In this document: piece after piece, positions 1-6,762 of the stretch
Layout: the number at the start of each line of letters is the position of its first letter
How positions within the stretch are numbered: the first letter of the stretch is position 1
Origin: a virus
Length of the DNA: 23,715 nt
Strand: one strand, 5' to 3'
IMG/VR virus record: IMGVR_UViG_3300007542_000183
Location: 1 to 23,715 of that record
Made by a program: the position numbers and the translations under genes
The notes under the pieces: model-generated
Seen by the model: the letters and a program-made list of their open reading frames with translations, nothing else
The model's database searches: none
Told to the model about the DNA's origin: nothing

Positions 1-570
1 ACCTACATTAGCAATATCTATGTGGTGAAAGATCCTGCCAACCCCGAGAACGAAGGTAAAGTCTTCCTGTATAAGTTCGGTAAGAAGATCTTTGACAAGA
101 TCACTGCCGCAATGCAACCTGAGTTTGAAGATGAAGAAGCAATCGATCCCTTTGACTTCTGGCAAGGTGCCAACTTCAAACTGAAGGCAAAGAACGTTGC
201 TGGTTATCGTAACTATGACTCTTCAGAGTTTGCCCGCCAAGAAGCACTGCTTGATGATGACGATGCAATGGAAGCGATTTGGAAGAAAGAATATTCTCTT
301 CAAGACTTTGTTGCTCCCGATCAATTCAAGTCTTATGATGACTTGAAGAAGCGTATGGATTATGTGCTCGGTAATAAGGGCACTCCTCGTTTCCAAGATC
401 AAGAAACAATCGAGGAAGAAGAAGAGTTTCGTCAGCAGAATCGTGGAGATGTAGCACCTTCTGTTCCCCAATCACTCAAAGATGAACTTGATAGTCTGAG
501 TTCTTCTAAAATGACTGAAGATGAGGACGATGATGCAATGTCCTACTTTGCCCGTCTTGCCGAAGATTGA
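1..570 (+). CDS. gp32: Single-stranded DNA-binding protein gp32, C-terminal part (5' end outside window)
   Basis: The reading frame is open from base 1 and ends at TGA 568-570, so the gene begins upstream of the window; the GTG at 22 is an internal Val codon, not a start. The visible 189 residues contain the T4 gp32 hallmark VVKDPANPENEGKVF, followed by FGKKIFDKI, which belong to the core OB-fold domain. A WKxEYSL...FKSYDDL region and a strongly acidic tail (TEDEDDDAMSYFARLAED) follow. In T4 the core binds ssDNA cooperatively during replication, recombination and repair, and the acidic tail recruits partners such as the polymerase, primase-helicase loader and Dda. Codon choice is rich in C/G-ending codons (TTC, AAG, ATC, GAC), unlike the AT-rich structural genes that follow. 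A hairpin terminator lies directly downstream, separating it from the convergent operon. Confidence 0.95.
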   Translation, partial: TYISNIYVVKDPANPENEGKVFLYKFGKKIFDKITAAMQPEFEDEEAIDPFDFWQGANFKLKAKNVAGYRNYDSSEFARQEALLDDDDAMEAIWKKEYSLQDFVAPDQFKSYDDLKKRMDYVLGNKGTPRFQDQETIEEEEEFRQQNRGDVAPSVPQSLKDELDSLSSSKMTEDEDDDAMSYFARLAED

Positions 571-577
571 TAGAGTT

Positions 578-602
578 GGGGAGGGAAACCTCCCCCTTTT
601 TT
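578..602 (+). terminator. Intrinsic terminator of gp32
   Basis: A 7-bp GC-rich stem, GGGGAGG (578-584) with CCTCCCC (589-595), is closed by a GAAA tetraloop (585-588) and followed by a six-T run (597-602). It starts 8 bp after the gp32 stop. On the minus strand there is no T-run after the stem, so it should mainly stop gp32 transcription. The last bases of the T-run are part of the stop codon of the convergent gp53 gene. Confidence 0.9.
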
Positions 603-1254
603 ATGCAGGTGGTATGGTATTTCTAGTATTCTCTGTTATAATTAATCTTTCATCAATGTATTGAGAAGAAGTTTGATAAGTCATGATTTGTCTCATGTCA
701 TTCAAGAATTGTTGTAAGTATCTTGGTTTTAAAAGATATATATTAGATTTTTCTTGATTTTTTCTAACTTCGTATTCATAATTTGTAATTCCTCTGACTG
801 GATTTAATTTTTGTGCAGTATAATCATCTGGATTAGGAATTTTAAAATCGCTATTAACTTCTTTTCCTTTTGGTAAAATTAATCGACCATTATTATCTTT
901 TACTTCAGTTGTTTCATAGTGGTGAATTGCATTGATGTCATCATACTTATTATTAGCGTATTCATATAGATGATAATTTGATAGAGGCCATTCATCTCTT
1001 ATGTTAACAATACCTGCAGTCATTATAACAACCCAATCTAGTTCTGCACTTCCATATAATTCTTCGGCAATCGTGTCTGGTCTTGCACCTTCTACAATTT
1101 CATACTTATTAAACAAAGTAAAAACATTTTGGAGGTCATCACGAAGTTTGTTTCTTCTAAAAAGATTTTTTACCGCAACGTATTGATCAGAAGTATTTCT
1201 ATTTGTCAGTGGTGATTGATAAAGTAAATTTGGTAGTTCTCTGAAATATCCCAT
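601..1254 (-). CDS. gp53: Baseplate wedge subunit gp53
   Basis: The 217-aa product resembles T4 gp53 (196 aa), the wedge component that joins six wedges around the hub in the virion baseplate. The N-terminal MGYFRELPNLLYQSP and the segment EELYGSAELDWVVIMTAG followed by NIRDEWPLS are typical: family members carry a 'yG...wviml.N.i.dp..dWPl' pattern at this place. No signal peptide or membrane segment is seen. The start ATG (1252-1254) lies one base after the gp48 stop, so the gene is the last in a four-gene minus-strand operon. Its TAA stop (601-603) abuts the gp32 terminator. T4 gp53 has a LysM-like part, which I cannot confirm here. Confidence 0.88.
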   Translation of the reverse strand: MGYFRELPNLLYQSPLTNRNTSDQYVAVKNLFRRNKLRDDLQNVFTLFNKYEIVEGARPDTIAEELYGSAELDWVVIMTAGIVNIRDEWPLSNYHLYEYANNKYDDINAIHHYETTEVKDNNGRLILPKGKEVNSDFKIPNPDDYTAQKLNPVRGITNYEYEVRKNQEKSNIYLLKPRYLQQFLNDMRQIMTYQTSSQYIDERLIITENTRNTIPPA

Positions 1255-1255
1255 T

Positions 1256-2443
1256 TTAGTATCCTGTTCCGCCTACGTCATCGTGATCACTATAATATAC
1301 TGGTGATAACTCTTGAAATGCTAATTGCATCGTACTCGAAACTGGAGCACCATCAGCATAAGTAGCATAATTTCCTTCACCAGTATAATTAATGCTCATA
1401 TTTGTGAGAGCACAAAGTTTAAACCTATTTAAATAATTACTTCCCTTACCAATATATGATAATTTAAAAATATTCGGAGTTTGCATAAACTTATCTCCTG
1501 GAGATGATATTGGACTCATGTTTTGTTTAAAAACCCTCATGATATCTTTAACCATCACTGCTTCTTTTTGATATCTTGGAGTGAATTTAAATTCGAAATT
1601 AAATTGTCTTAAAGTTGGACCACTAAATAATAATTCCATATTTGGATTTATTATTGATCCAGTTGCTCTTGCAAATAATTGATCTGTGCTTACGTTTGCT
1701 CCTAGACTAGAAACTGCCTGTGAAGCAAAAAATAACCGCAACGCAGCTTGTACTTTTCGATCTTGCGCTATTTTTGCAGCATCAATTGTACTTGATGCTA
1801 ATGATGTTGCTAATTCTTCTGGACTACCAGAAGATATTCCCTTTAGAGCAGTGCCAATAGCAGCAGCATAAAAATTGTTTAAATTACTTTCGCCAAAATT
1901 TGTTGCATTAGTATCAGATACTTGTCCAGGAATTGGTAATATTATTGATCCCAACCGATTTTCTGCAGTAGGATTACGAGCACCTCCAACAAATGGGTTA
2001 TCAAAAGCATTCTGGTTTCTTACATTAATTATTGTAGTTCCCTTTTCAATATAATCGGTTCCATCTTTATTCTTTTCAAATACCTTTACTTGCTCTCCTG
2101 ATGTATAACTAATACCTTCTGATTTTTTTCTTTCATACTTAATAATATCAAATTTTATATGATCTTGATCAAGATTAATACTTGCTATGGGATATCTTAA
2201 ATTTGATTCTAATTTTTTTATATTACGTCCAGCACCCAATTTTTCTATTTTGGGATCTTTATTGTAATCAGCATGGTCTTCTGTTATTCCCTCTCTACGA
2301 CCATCAGGACCATAAACATTTCCAAGCACTTCATAGTATTGGGGGTTGCCAGCATTATTAGGAGTATTATTAGGAGTATTATTAGGAGTAGGTCTGGGTC
2401 TTCCTCCACTATATCTTGTTCTACTTGCTCCTGTGTATGTCAT
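1256..2443 (-). CDS. gp48: Baseplate tail tube cap gp48
   Basis: The 395-aa product matches T4 gp48 (364 aa), which caps the baseplate hub and provides the platform on which the tail tube polymerises. The C-terminal part is the most diagnostic: LRQFNFEFKFTPRYQKEA, then FKLSYIGKGS, LCALTNMSINYTGEGNYATY and a final TMQLAFQELSPVY, the tube-like fold shared by gp48, gp54 and gp19. Residues of about 20-35 are a low-complexity TPNN repeat encoded by a perfect 12-bp x3 minisatellite. The middle (about 170-250) is Ala/Ser-rich and helical. The gene sits between the unknown 124-aa gene and gp53. A CTAAATA box lies 16 bp upstream of its start (2460-2466), overlapping the end of the preceding gene. Confidence 0.85.
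   Translation of the reverse strand: MTYTGASRTRYSGGRPRPTPNNTPNNTPNNAGNPQYYEVLGNVYGPDGRREGITEDHADYNKDPKIEKLGAGRNIKKLESNLRYPIASINLDQDHIKFDIIKYERKKSEGISYTSGEQVKVFEKNKDGTDYIEKGTTIINVRNQNAFDNPFVGGARNPTAENRLGSIILPIPGQVSDTNATNFGESNLNNFYAAAIGTALKGISSGSPEELATSLASSTIDAAKIAQDRKVQAALRLFFASQAVSSLGANVSTDQLFARATGSIINPNMELLFSGPTLRQFNFEFKFTPRYQKEAVMVKDIMRVFKQNMSPISSPGDKFMQTPNIFKLSYIGKGSNYLNRFKLCALTNMSINYTGEGNYATYADGAPVSSTMQLAFQELSPVYYSDHDDVGGTGY
2354..2389 (-). repeat. 12-bp x3 perfect tandem repeat inside gp48
   Basis: The plus-strand unit ATTATTAGGAGT occurs three times without interruption (2354-2365, 2366-2377, 2378-2389). On the coding strand it encodes the repeated tetrapeptide TPNN near the N-terminus of gp48. 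The unit is a multiple of three, so copy-number changes would keep the frame. Confidence 0.95.
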
Positions 2444-2454
2444 TATCGTTTTTT

Positions 2455-2829
2455 CTAACTATTTAGAATGAATTTTTGAATTGGAAGCTCTCTTGCATCT
2501 GCAAGCTCATCTGGATATATTTGGTATAATGATCCAACAACTTCTTCCCAAGAATATTGACGATATTGTCTCCAGTGATAATTGATTCCACGAAATCCCC
2601 AACGAAATATATCAGTAACTGCCACCAAAGGATTTTGATCGTATTGTATTAGAGGAGTTTTCGGTCTATAAACAAATACATAATACTTTCCAACATCTGG
2701 AACAAGCGTAGAGTCACTACTAAGAGCATTCATTAATTCCATCATGATATCATCGGCATCTTCTGTGCCAATTAGATTATCAACCACTCCACGAATGCGA
2801 TTGCTATTAATGTCTGTTGGATATCTCAT
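2455..2829 (-). CDS. Conserved-looking phage protein of unknown function in the gp4-gp48 operon
   Basis: This 124-aa protein is not one I can assign. It starts MRYPTDINSNRIRG, has an acidic helical part (EDADDIMMELMNALSS), then an aromatic-rich core (KYYVFVYRPKTPLIQYDQNP, followed by RWGFRGINYHWRQYRQYSW) and ends with IQKFILNS. No signal peptide, membrane segment or metal-binding cluster is visible. Its ATG overlaps the gp4 TGA stop in an ATGA arrangement (2826-2829), implying translational coupling to gp4. Its stop lies 11 bp before the gp48 start. Position in a head-completion/baseplate operon suggests a virion assembly or structural role, but that is inference only. Confidence 0.75.
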   Translation of the reverse strand: MRYPTDINSNRIRGVVDNLIGTEDADDIMMELMNALSSDSTLVPDVGKYYVFVYRPKTPLIQYDQNPLVAVTDIFRWGFRGINYHWRQYRQYSWEEVVGSLYQIYPDELADARELPIQKFILNS

Positions 2830-3266
2830 TTATGAATTCCCAATTCGTCTTCGGTGATTACTTTAAATTCCCATTGACGATCTTCACAGAAATCTTTTGC
2901 TGCTCTCCACTTTGCCTGATTTCTTACATACTCTTTGACTTCGTAAATATATCCTTTAGTCTTTCTTTTTGGTCTTATTGGTTCAACACACTGCTTTTTG
3001 GGTTTTACCTCAATTAGCATTTTTTTAATTGCACCATTAGATTCTTTTACTTTGATGTAGAAGTCAGGATAGTAACGATGAATTCTATTATCCAATGGTG
3101 AACGATAAGGGAGTGCAATTTCTTCACTTGCCCATTCTAAAATATTTTCATTCTTATCACAATAAACCATAAACTTTCGCTCCCATAGAGAACGATATAC
3201 TATATTTGATGGATTACCTTTATATTTTTTAGGAAAGGATGGTTGGTATTTTCCTTTATATGCCAT
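2826..3266 (-). CDS. gp4: Head completion protein gp4 (TnsA-like nuclease family)
   Basis: The 146-aa product is close in length and pattern to T4 gp4 (150 aa): MAYKGKYQPSFPKKYKGNP, then YRSLWERKFMVYCDKN and W.SEEI.LPY. T4 gp4 (also called gp50/65) is required after DNA packaging to finish heads so that tails can join. The family is classed as a head-completion nuclease related to the TnsA N-terminal endonuclease fold. Residues fitting the restriction-like core are E29 (in SLWERK), D68 (YYPDFY) and E86-V-K88 (LIEVKPK), so the nuclease site looks intact. It is the first gene of the minus-strand operon and is driven from the divergent late promoter region 3267-3307. Confidence 0.9.
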   Translation of the reverse strand: MAYKGKYQPSFPKKYKGNPSNIVYRSLWERKFMVYCDKNENILEWASEEIALPYRSPLDNRIHRYYPDFYIKVKESNGAIKKMLIEVKPKKQCVEPIRPKRKTKGYIYEVKEYVRNQAKWRAAKDFCEDRQWEFKVITEDELGIHK

Positions 3267-3307
3267 CTAAATACTTAATAATGTAGGATTCGTATAAGGT
3301 ATTTAGG
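3267..3307. promoter_or_regulatory. Divergent late promoter region with mirrored CTAAATA boxes
   Basis: This 41-bp gap separates gp4 (-) from the gp54-like gene (+). CTAAATAC on the plus strand (3267-3274) and the same octamer on the minus strand (3306-3299) form an inverted repeat at the two edges. Each box is the right distance (33-34 bp from box to ATG) to serve as a T4-type late -10 element for the gene on the far side. The T4 late consensus is TATAAATA, so CTAAATA is a near match; use as promoters is inference. Confidence 0.55.
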
Positions 3308-4063
3308 ATGCCAAGGATAAATGACTTAAAAGTAGGTGCTATCGAAAGAAGTCAAATTACCAATGTATCATTATCGAATTATTATCAAGTTCATATGACT
3401 GGACTTTCGGAAGGAAGTGGTCTTATGAAATTTCTTAAAAAATATGGATTAAAGGTGGATTGGTTGAGCAATAATCTTGGATTGATGTGTTCTGAGGCAA
3501 CACTTCCCACTAGTTCTCTTGCCACAGCAGAGGTAAAAGATAATTTTCATGGTATTAATGAGCAATATGCTCATACGAGATTATATACCGATAGTGATTT
3601 TACTTTTTATCTTGATGGGGATTATCGAGTTTTGAAATTTTTTGAGGGTTGGATAGATTATGTTGCCGGTGAAAATAATTATCCAGTGAATAAGCAAGGT
3701 GGTCAAGTTTCGGTAGCACATGATGGATATTATAAAAGATTCAATTATCCTTTAGATCCCATTGATGGGTATAAATTGGATGGACTGTATATAACAAAGG
3801 GTGAAAAAGATTCAAACGAAAGAGAGAGACCAATTATATCCTATAGATTTTTTCATGCTTTTCCTAAAGCAATTACTTCTATTCCAGTTTCTTATGGAAG
3901 TGCAGAAGTTTTAAGAGTTACAGTTTCTTTTGCTTATGATAGGTATATTGTTGAGCAATATAGAGGATGGAATAAAGGTCCTTTTCATGATTATCCTACT
4001 AATAAAACAGGATTGAACATTGATGGGGATGATCAAGTAGGTCTTCCTCCTGGCGTGGGGTAA
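3308..4063 (+). CDS. gp54: Baseplate tail-tube initiator, gp54-like
   Basis: The 251-aa protein has the tube-protein fold signature near its end: PIISYRFFHAFPKAITSIPV, then AEVLRVTVSFAYDRYIVEQY. That pattern is shared by T4 gp19, gp54 and gp48. The N-terminal part contains SNYYQVHMTGL and a 'CSEATLPTSSLATAEV' segment typical of tube subunits that must switch conformation. In T4, gp54 (320 aa) sits on the hub and starts tube polymerisation. Its place as first gene of the (+) hub operon, opposite gp4 and gp48, favours gp54 over the main tube protein gp19, but a tube-like paralogue remains possible. Start ATG 3308 is preceded by TTTAGG; no in-frame alternative start precedes it. Confidence 0.62.
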   Translation: MPRINDLKVGAIERSQITNVSLSNYYQVHMTGLSEGSGLMKFLKKYGLKVDWLSNNLGLMCSEATLPTSSLATAEVKDNFHGINEQYAHTRLYTDSDFTFYLDGDYRVLKFFEGWIDYVAGENNYPVNKQGGQVSVAHDGYYKRFNYPLDPIDGYKLDGLYITKGEKDSNERERPIISYRFFHAFPKAITSIPVSYGSAEVLRVTVSFAYDRYIVEQYRGWNKGPFHDYPTNKTGLNIDGDDQVGLPPGVG

Positions 4064-4069
4064 TAAATA
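4062..4069 (+). promoter_or_regulatory. T4-type late promoter (AATAAATA) before gp26
   Basis: AATAAATA matches the NATAAATA late motif reported for T4-like cyanophages and the TATAAATA of T4. It overlaps the TAA stop of the preceding gene and lies 26 bp before the gp26 ATG, giving a leader of roughly 15-20 nt. There is no -35 element, as expected for a late promoter. Confidence 0.6.
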
Positions 4070-4095
4070 ATCATACCTGAATTGTATCAAACAGT

Positions 4096-4818
4096 ATGCC
4101 TTTACCCAAGATTTCGACACCGACATATGAGTTGGAATTGCCTTCAAATGGAAAATTAATTAAATATCGTCCATTTCTTGTAAAAGAAGAAAAAATTCTT
4201 ATCATGGCACTGGAGAGTGAAGATCTTAAACAAATTTCAAATGCAATTAAAACTGTTATATCAGATTGTATTATTACAAGAGGAATTAAAGTAGATCAGT
4301 TATCAACTTTTGATATTGAATATTTGTTTTTAAATGTTCGTGCAAAATCCGTAGGAGAATCTGTAGAAGTAAGTGTAACATGTCCAGATGATGGAGAAAC
4401 ACAATTACAAGTTGAAATTGATATTGATTTAATTAAGGTTCAAAAGAATCCTAATCATAGTAATATTATTAAATTGGATGATAATCTTTCGGTTAAAATG
4501 AAATATCCATCTTTAAATCAATTTGTTGAAAGTAATTTTGAAGTTGATAATAAAAATGAACAAGTTGATAAGTCTATTCAAGTGATAGCATCTTGCATTG
4601 GTCAAGTATTTACTGATGAAGAATCTTGGGATGCTTCTGATTGTAGTAAGAAAGAATTGAATGATTTCATCGAGCAAATGAATACCAAACAATTTAAGAA
4701 AATTGAAGAATTCTTTAACACGATGCCAAAATTATCACATACAATTAATGTGAAGAATCCAAAGACAGGTGTGGAGTCAGAAGTTGTATTGGAAGGGTTA
4801 GCAAGTTTTTTCAGTTAG
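4096..4818 (+). CDS. gp26: Baseplate hub assembly protein gp26
   Basis: The 240-aa product resembles T4 gp26 (208 aa). It shows the family opening 'lP.P.Y.leLPs.g..i.yRPFlvkEEKiLl.A' (here TYELELPSNGKLIKYRPFLV, then KEEKILIMALESED) and the later CIITRGIKVDQLSTFDIEYL and VRAKSVGE segments. T4 gp26 is needed for hub assembly but was not located in the finished baseplate, so it is thought to act as a chaperone. The last sense codons are AGT TTT TTC AGT before TAG (4816-4818). The T TTT TTC heptamer can shift ribosomes into the gp51 frame, yielding a 301-aa gp26-gp51 fusion, like lambda G and G-T. It has its own late promoter (4062-4069). Confidence 0.88.
   Translation: MPLPKISTPTYELELPSNGKLIKYRPFLVKEEKILIMALESEDLKQISNAIKTVISDCIITRGIKVDQLSTFDIEYLFLNVRAKSVGESVEVSVTCPDDGETQLQVEIDIDLIKVQKNPNHSNIIKLDDNLSVKMKYPSLNQFVESNFEVDNKNEQVDKSIQVIASCIGQVFTDEESWDASDCSKKELNDFIEQMNTKQFKKIEEFFNTMPKLSHTINVKNPKTGVESEVVLEGLASFFS
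4791..4812 (+). promoter_or_regulatory. Probable -1 programmed ribosomal frameshift signal (gp26 to gp51)
   Basis: The heptamer T TTT TTC (4806-4812) is in the gp26 zero frame and fits X XXY YYZ exactly. A Shine-Dalgarno-like GGAAGGG (4791-4797) lies 8 bases upstream, similar to the stimulator of the dnaX frameshift site. The zero-frame stop follows one codon later. After slipping, translation continues CAG TTA GCG into the gp51 frame. I see no convincing strong hairpin downstream. Confidence 0.75.
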
Positions 4819-5000
4819 CGCTGGCTCATGAGAGTTTGGAAAATTATTACAAAACAAACTTTGCCTTGATTCAGCACCATAAATATTCATTGACGGAACT
4901 AGAAAATATGATACCTTGGGAAAGAGAAATATATGTTTCTCTTTTGCAACAATATATTGAGGAAGAAAATTTAAAACAGCAAAAACAGAGTGGTATTTAG
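4812..5000 (+). CDS. gp51: gp51-like hub assembly catalyst, expressed as a -1 frameshift extension of gp26
   Basis: After the slip site the -1 frame encodes 62 residues, beginning QLALAHESLENYYKTN and continuing with LTELENMIPWEREIYVSLL and a Glu/Lys/Gln-rich helix that ends at TAG 4998-5000. The 'l..LE.MIPWEReiYv.Ll...ieeE' pattern is typical of gp51 and of other phage tail-assembly chaperone C-terminal pieces. T4 gp51 catalyses hub assembly and is absent from the final structure. The frame is open only from 4749 and has no ATG or GTG before Met at 4908, which lies inside the conserved motif. A stand-alone gene is therefore unlikely; a TTG at 4836 lacks a usable ribosome-binding site. The next gene starts at GTG 4990, overlapping this stop. 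Confidence 0.75.
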   Translation, partial: QLALAHESLENYYKTNFALIQHHKYSLTELENMIPWEREIYVSLLQQYIEEENLKQQKQSGI

Positions 5001-6759
5001 TAGTCAAAGTTTTACGGCACCTACTTTAGATAAAAAACCAAAGTTGGGGAAGAAAATGATTTCTTCTTCAGTTTTTCGTGGTGCCTTTAAATCTATTGGA
5101 AAATCGACTACTATCAAAATTCCTAAAGGAATGCAAATAGGGGCAAGTAAGTCTTATGTTGATCCAAGTTATTTAAGAAAAGAAGAAAGCACGCCAATTG
5201 AACAAACATTAGTAGAAACAAACAATATTCTTATAGAAATACAAAATCAGTTAGCAACTGATTTTGCTTATAGGATTGCAAAAGAGAAAGAAGATATACA
5301 AAAAATAAAAATTACATCTGATAAGGAAAAAAAGAGTAGGGCAGAAGCAGGTGTAGAAAGTGTAAAAAAAATTGGTGGTTTTGTTAAAAATCAAGTTGAT
5401 AAAGTTACTACTCCTGTAAAAGGATTTTTTCAAAAAATACTTGACTTTTTTGGTGCCATTATTACTGGATTTGTAGTTAATAAGGCGATTGATTGGTTAA
5501 CAAAACCAGGTAATGCTGAAAAAATAGCGGGGATATTTACTTTTATTGGGAAACATTGGAAACCAATTCTTGCTGTTATTGGCGGTTTTCTTTTAACTAA
5601 TGTTGTATTAAAAATTTATCGATTATATAAACTTATCCGTGGAGCACTGAGACTTATTGGTATTGGTAGACGTGGTGCTGGTGCTGGTGCTGGTGATGCT
5701 ATAAGGAGAGGTGGTTTAATTAGAAATGCTGCCGGTGGTAGAAGAGGTGTTAATGTTGAGATGGAAAGAATTACCAGAGCAAAACCTGGTTCTGGTGGAC
5801 TACTTCATGAGAGAGTAGATGTATATAAGAGAACTAAAAATCCAGTAGCAAAGGCAGTTCAAAAAGCAGAAGTATTATCAAAGTTAGCTGGTAAAAAGGT
5901 AGTAAAAGCACTTGGTGCAAAAGGTCTCATGAAATTTTTGAGACCAGTATTTAAAAGAGTACCTGTATTTGGAGCACTAATTGATTTTGCCGTGTCTCTT
6001 GCTCTTGGAGAGCCAATAGGTAGGGCAGCAGCAAAGTCGGTTGGTATGTTGCTTGGTAGTGCTTTAGGAACATTAATTCCAATTCCTGGTGTTGGAACAT
6101 TTGCTGGGGGTTTACTTGGTGACTTTGTTGGTGGTAAAATTTACGATGCAATTGTTGGAGAAAAACAGGAAGATCCTTTAAAAATGAATAGAGGTGGTAT
6201 TGTTCCTGGACCCAATATTAATAAGGACATTGTGCCAATACTTGCTACTCCTGGAGAGGCTGTTGTCCCTAAAAAAGAAACAGCAAGATTTTCGGGATTT
6301 TTATCTGATATTATTAGTAATGGTGGAGAATTATTTGAGAAAATGTTTCTCTCATTGAGAAAACAAGAATATAATAATAATATATTTAAAGAAGCGAATG
6401 AAAAATTTGAAGAATCTATAGAAGTGCTTTCCAAGTACTTTAAAAAAGAAACATTAAAAGCGCTTGATCCCAACTTATATAATAAATTATATGGTGCCAT
6501 TGGAGGACCACGAGATTCAATGGCAAATAAATCTTTGAATCCTGTGAAGAAAAATACTTCAAACATGTCAATGAGATCTATGAATAGGTCTCCATCGATT
6601 ACAATGTTGCCTCCGATAAGTGCTGCCACTAATTTATCTGCTTCTAAAGTAAATTCAACACCCTCTGGTGGAGATTCGATAATTGCACTTGATGCAGAGG
6701 ATAATGATAATTTTTATGTTTCATACTACACTGCATCTTCTCTTGGATTGGGAGTGTAA
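4990..6759 (+). CDS. gp29: Tape-measure/baseplate hub protein, gp29-like
   Basis: The 589-aa length is almost that of T4 gp29 (590 aa), the tape measure that extends through the tube from the hub. Order of parts: basic N-terminus (to about 60), coiled-coil region with repeated Lys/Glu (about 75-135), a hydrophobic segment at 142-164 also present in the next protein, further hydrophobic stretches (about 185-215, 315-400, the latter very Gly/Ala-rich: LGSALGTLIPIPGVGTFAGG), then RGGIVPGPNINKDIVPILAT and PGEAVVPKKETARF. That last motif is common in tape-measure proteins. GTG 4990 overlaps the gp51 stop; ATG 5056, preceded by GGGGAAG, is a plausible alternative start giving 567 aa. Position right after gp26/gp51 matches the chaperone-then-tape order of many tailed phages. 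Confidence 0.78.
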   Translation: MVFSSQSFTAPTLDKKPKLGKKMISSSVFRGAFKSIGKSTTIKIPKGMQIGASKSYVDPSYLRKEESTPIEQTLVETNNILIEIQNQLATDFAYRIAKEKEDIQKIKITSDKEKKSRAEAGVESVKKIGGFVKNQVDKVTTPVKGFFQKILDFFGAIITGFVVNKAIDWLTKPGNAEKIAGIFTFIGKHWKPILAVIGGFLLTNVVLKIYRLYKLIRGALRLIGIGRRGAGAGAGDAIRRGGLIRNAAGGRRGVNVEMERITRAKPGSGGLLHERVDVYKRTKNPVAKAVQKAEVLSKLAGKKVVKALGAKGLMKFLRPVFKRVPVFGALIDFAVSLALGEPIGRAAAKSVGMLLGSALGTLIPIPGVGTFAGGLLGDFVGGKIYDAIVGEKQEDPLKMNRGGIVPGPNINKDIVPILATPGEAVVPKKETARFSGFLSDIISNGGELFEKMFLSLRKQEYNNNIFKEANEKFEESIEVLSKYFKKETLKALDPNLYNKLYGAIGGPRDSMANKSLNPVKKNTSNMSMRSMNRSPSITMLPPISAATNLSASKVNSTPSGGDSIIALDAEDNDNFYVSYYTASSLGLGV

Positions 6760-6762
6760 TAA

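Noticed and set aside
4828-4869. ATG at 4828 just after the gp26 stop as a start for gp51
   Set aside because: It is in the gp26 frame and ends after 13 codons, so it cannot make the gp51 motif.
4878-4885. CATAAATA inside gp51 as a late promoter for the gp29-like gene
   Set aside because: It is more than 100 bp from the start and reads as codons CAT AAA TAT in a conserved frame; a chance match in AT-rich DNA is likely.
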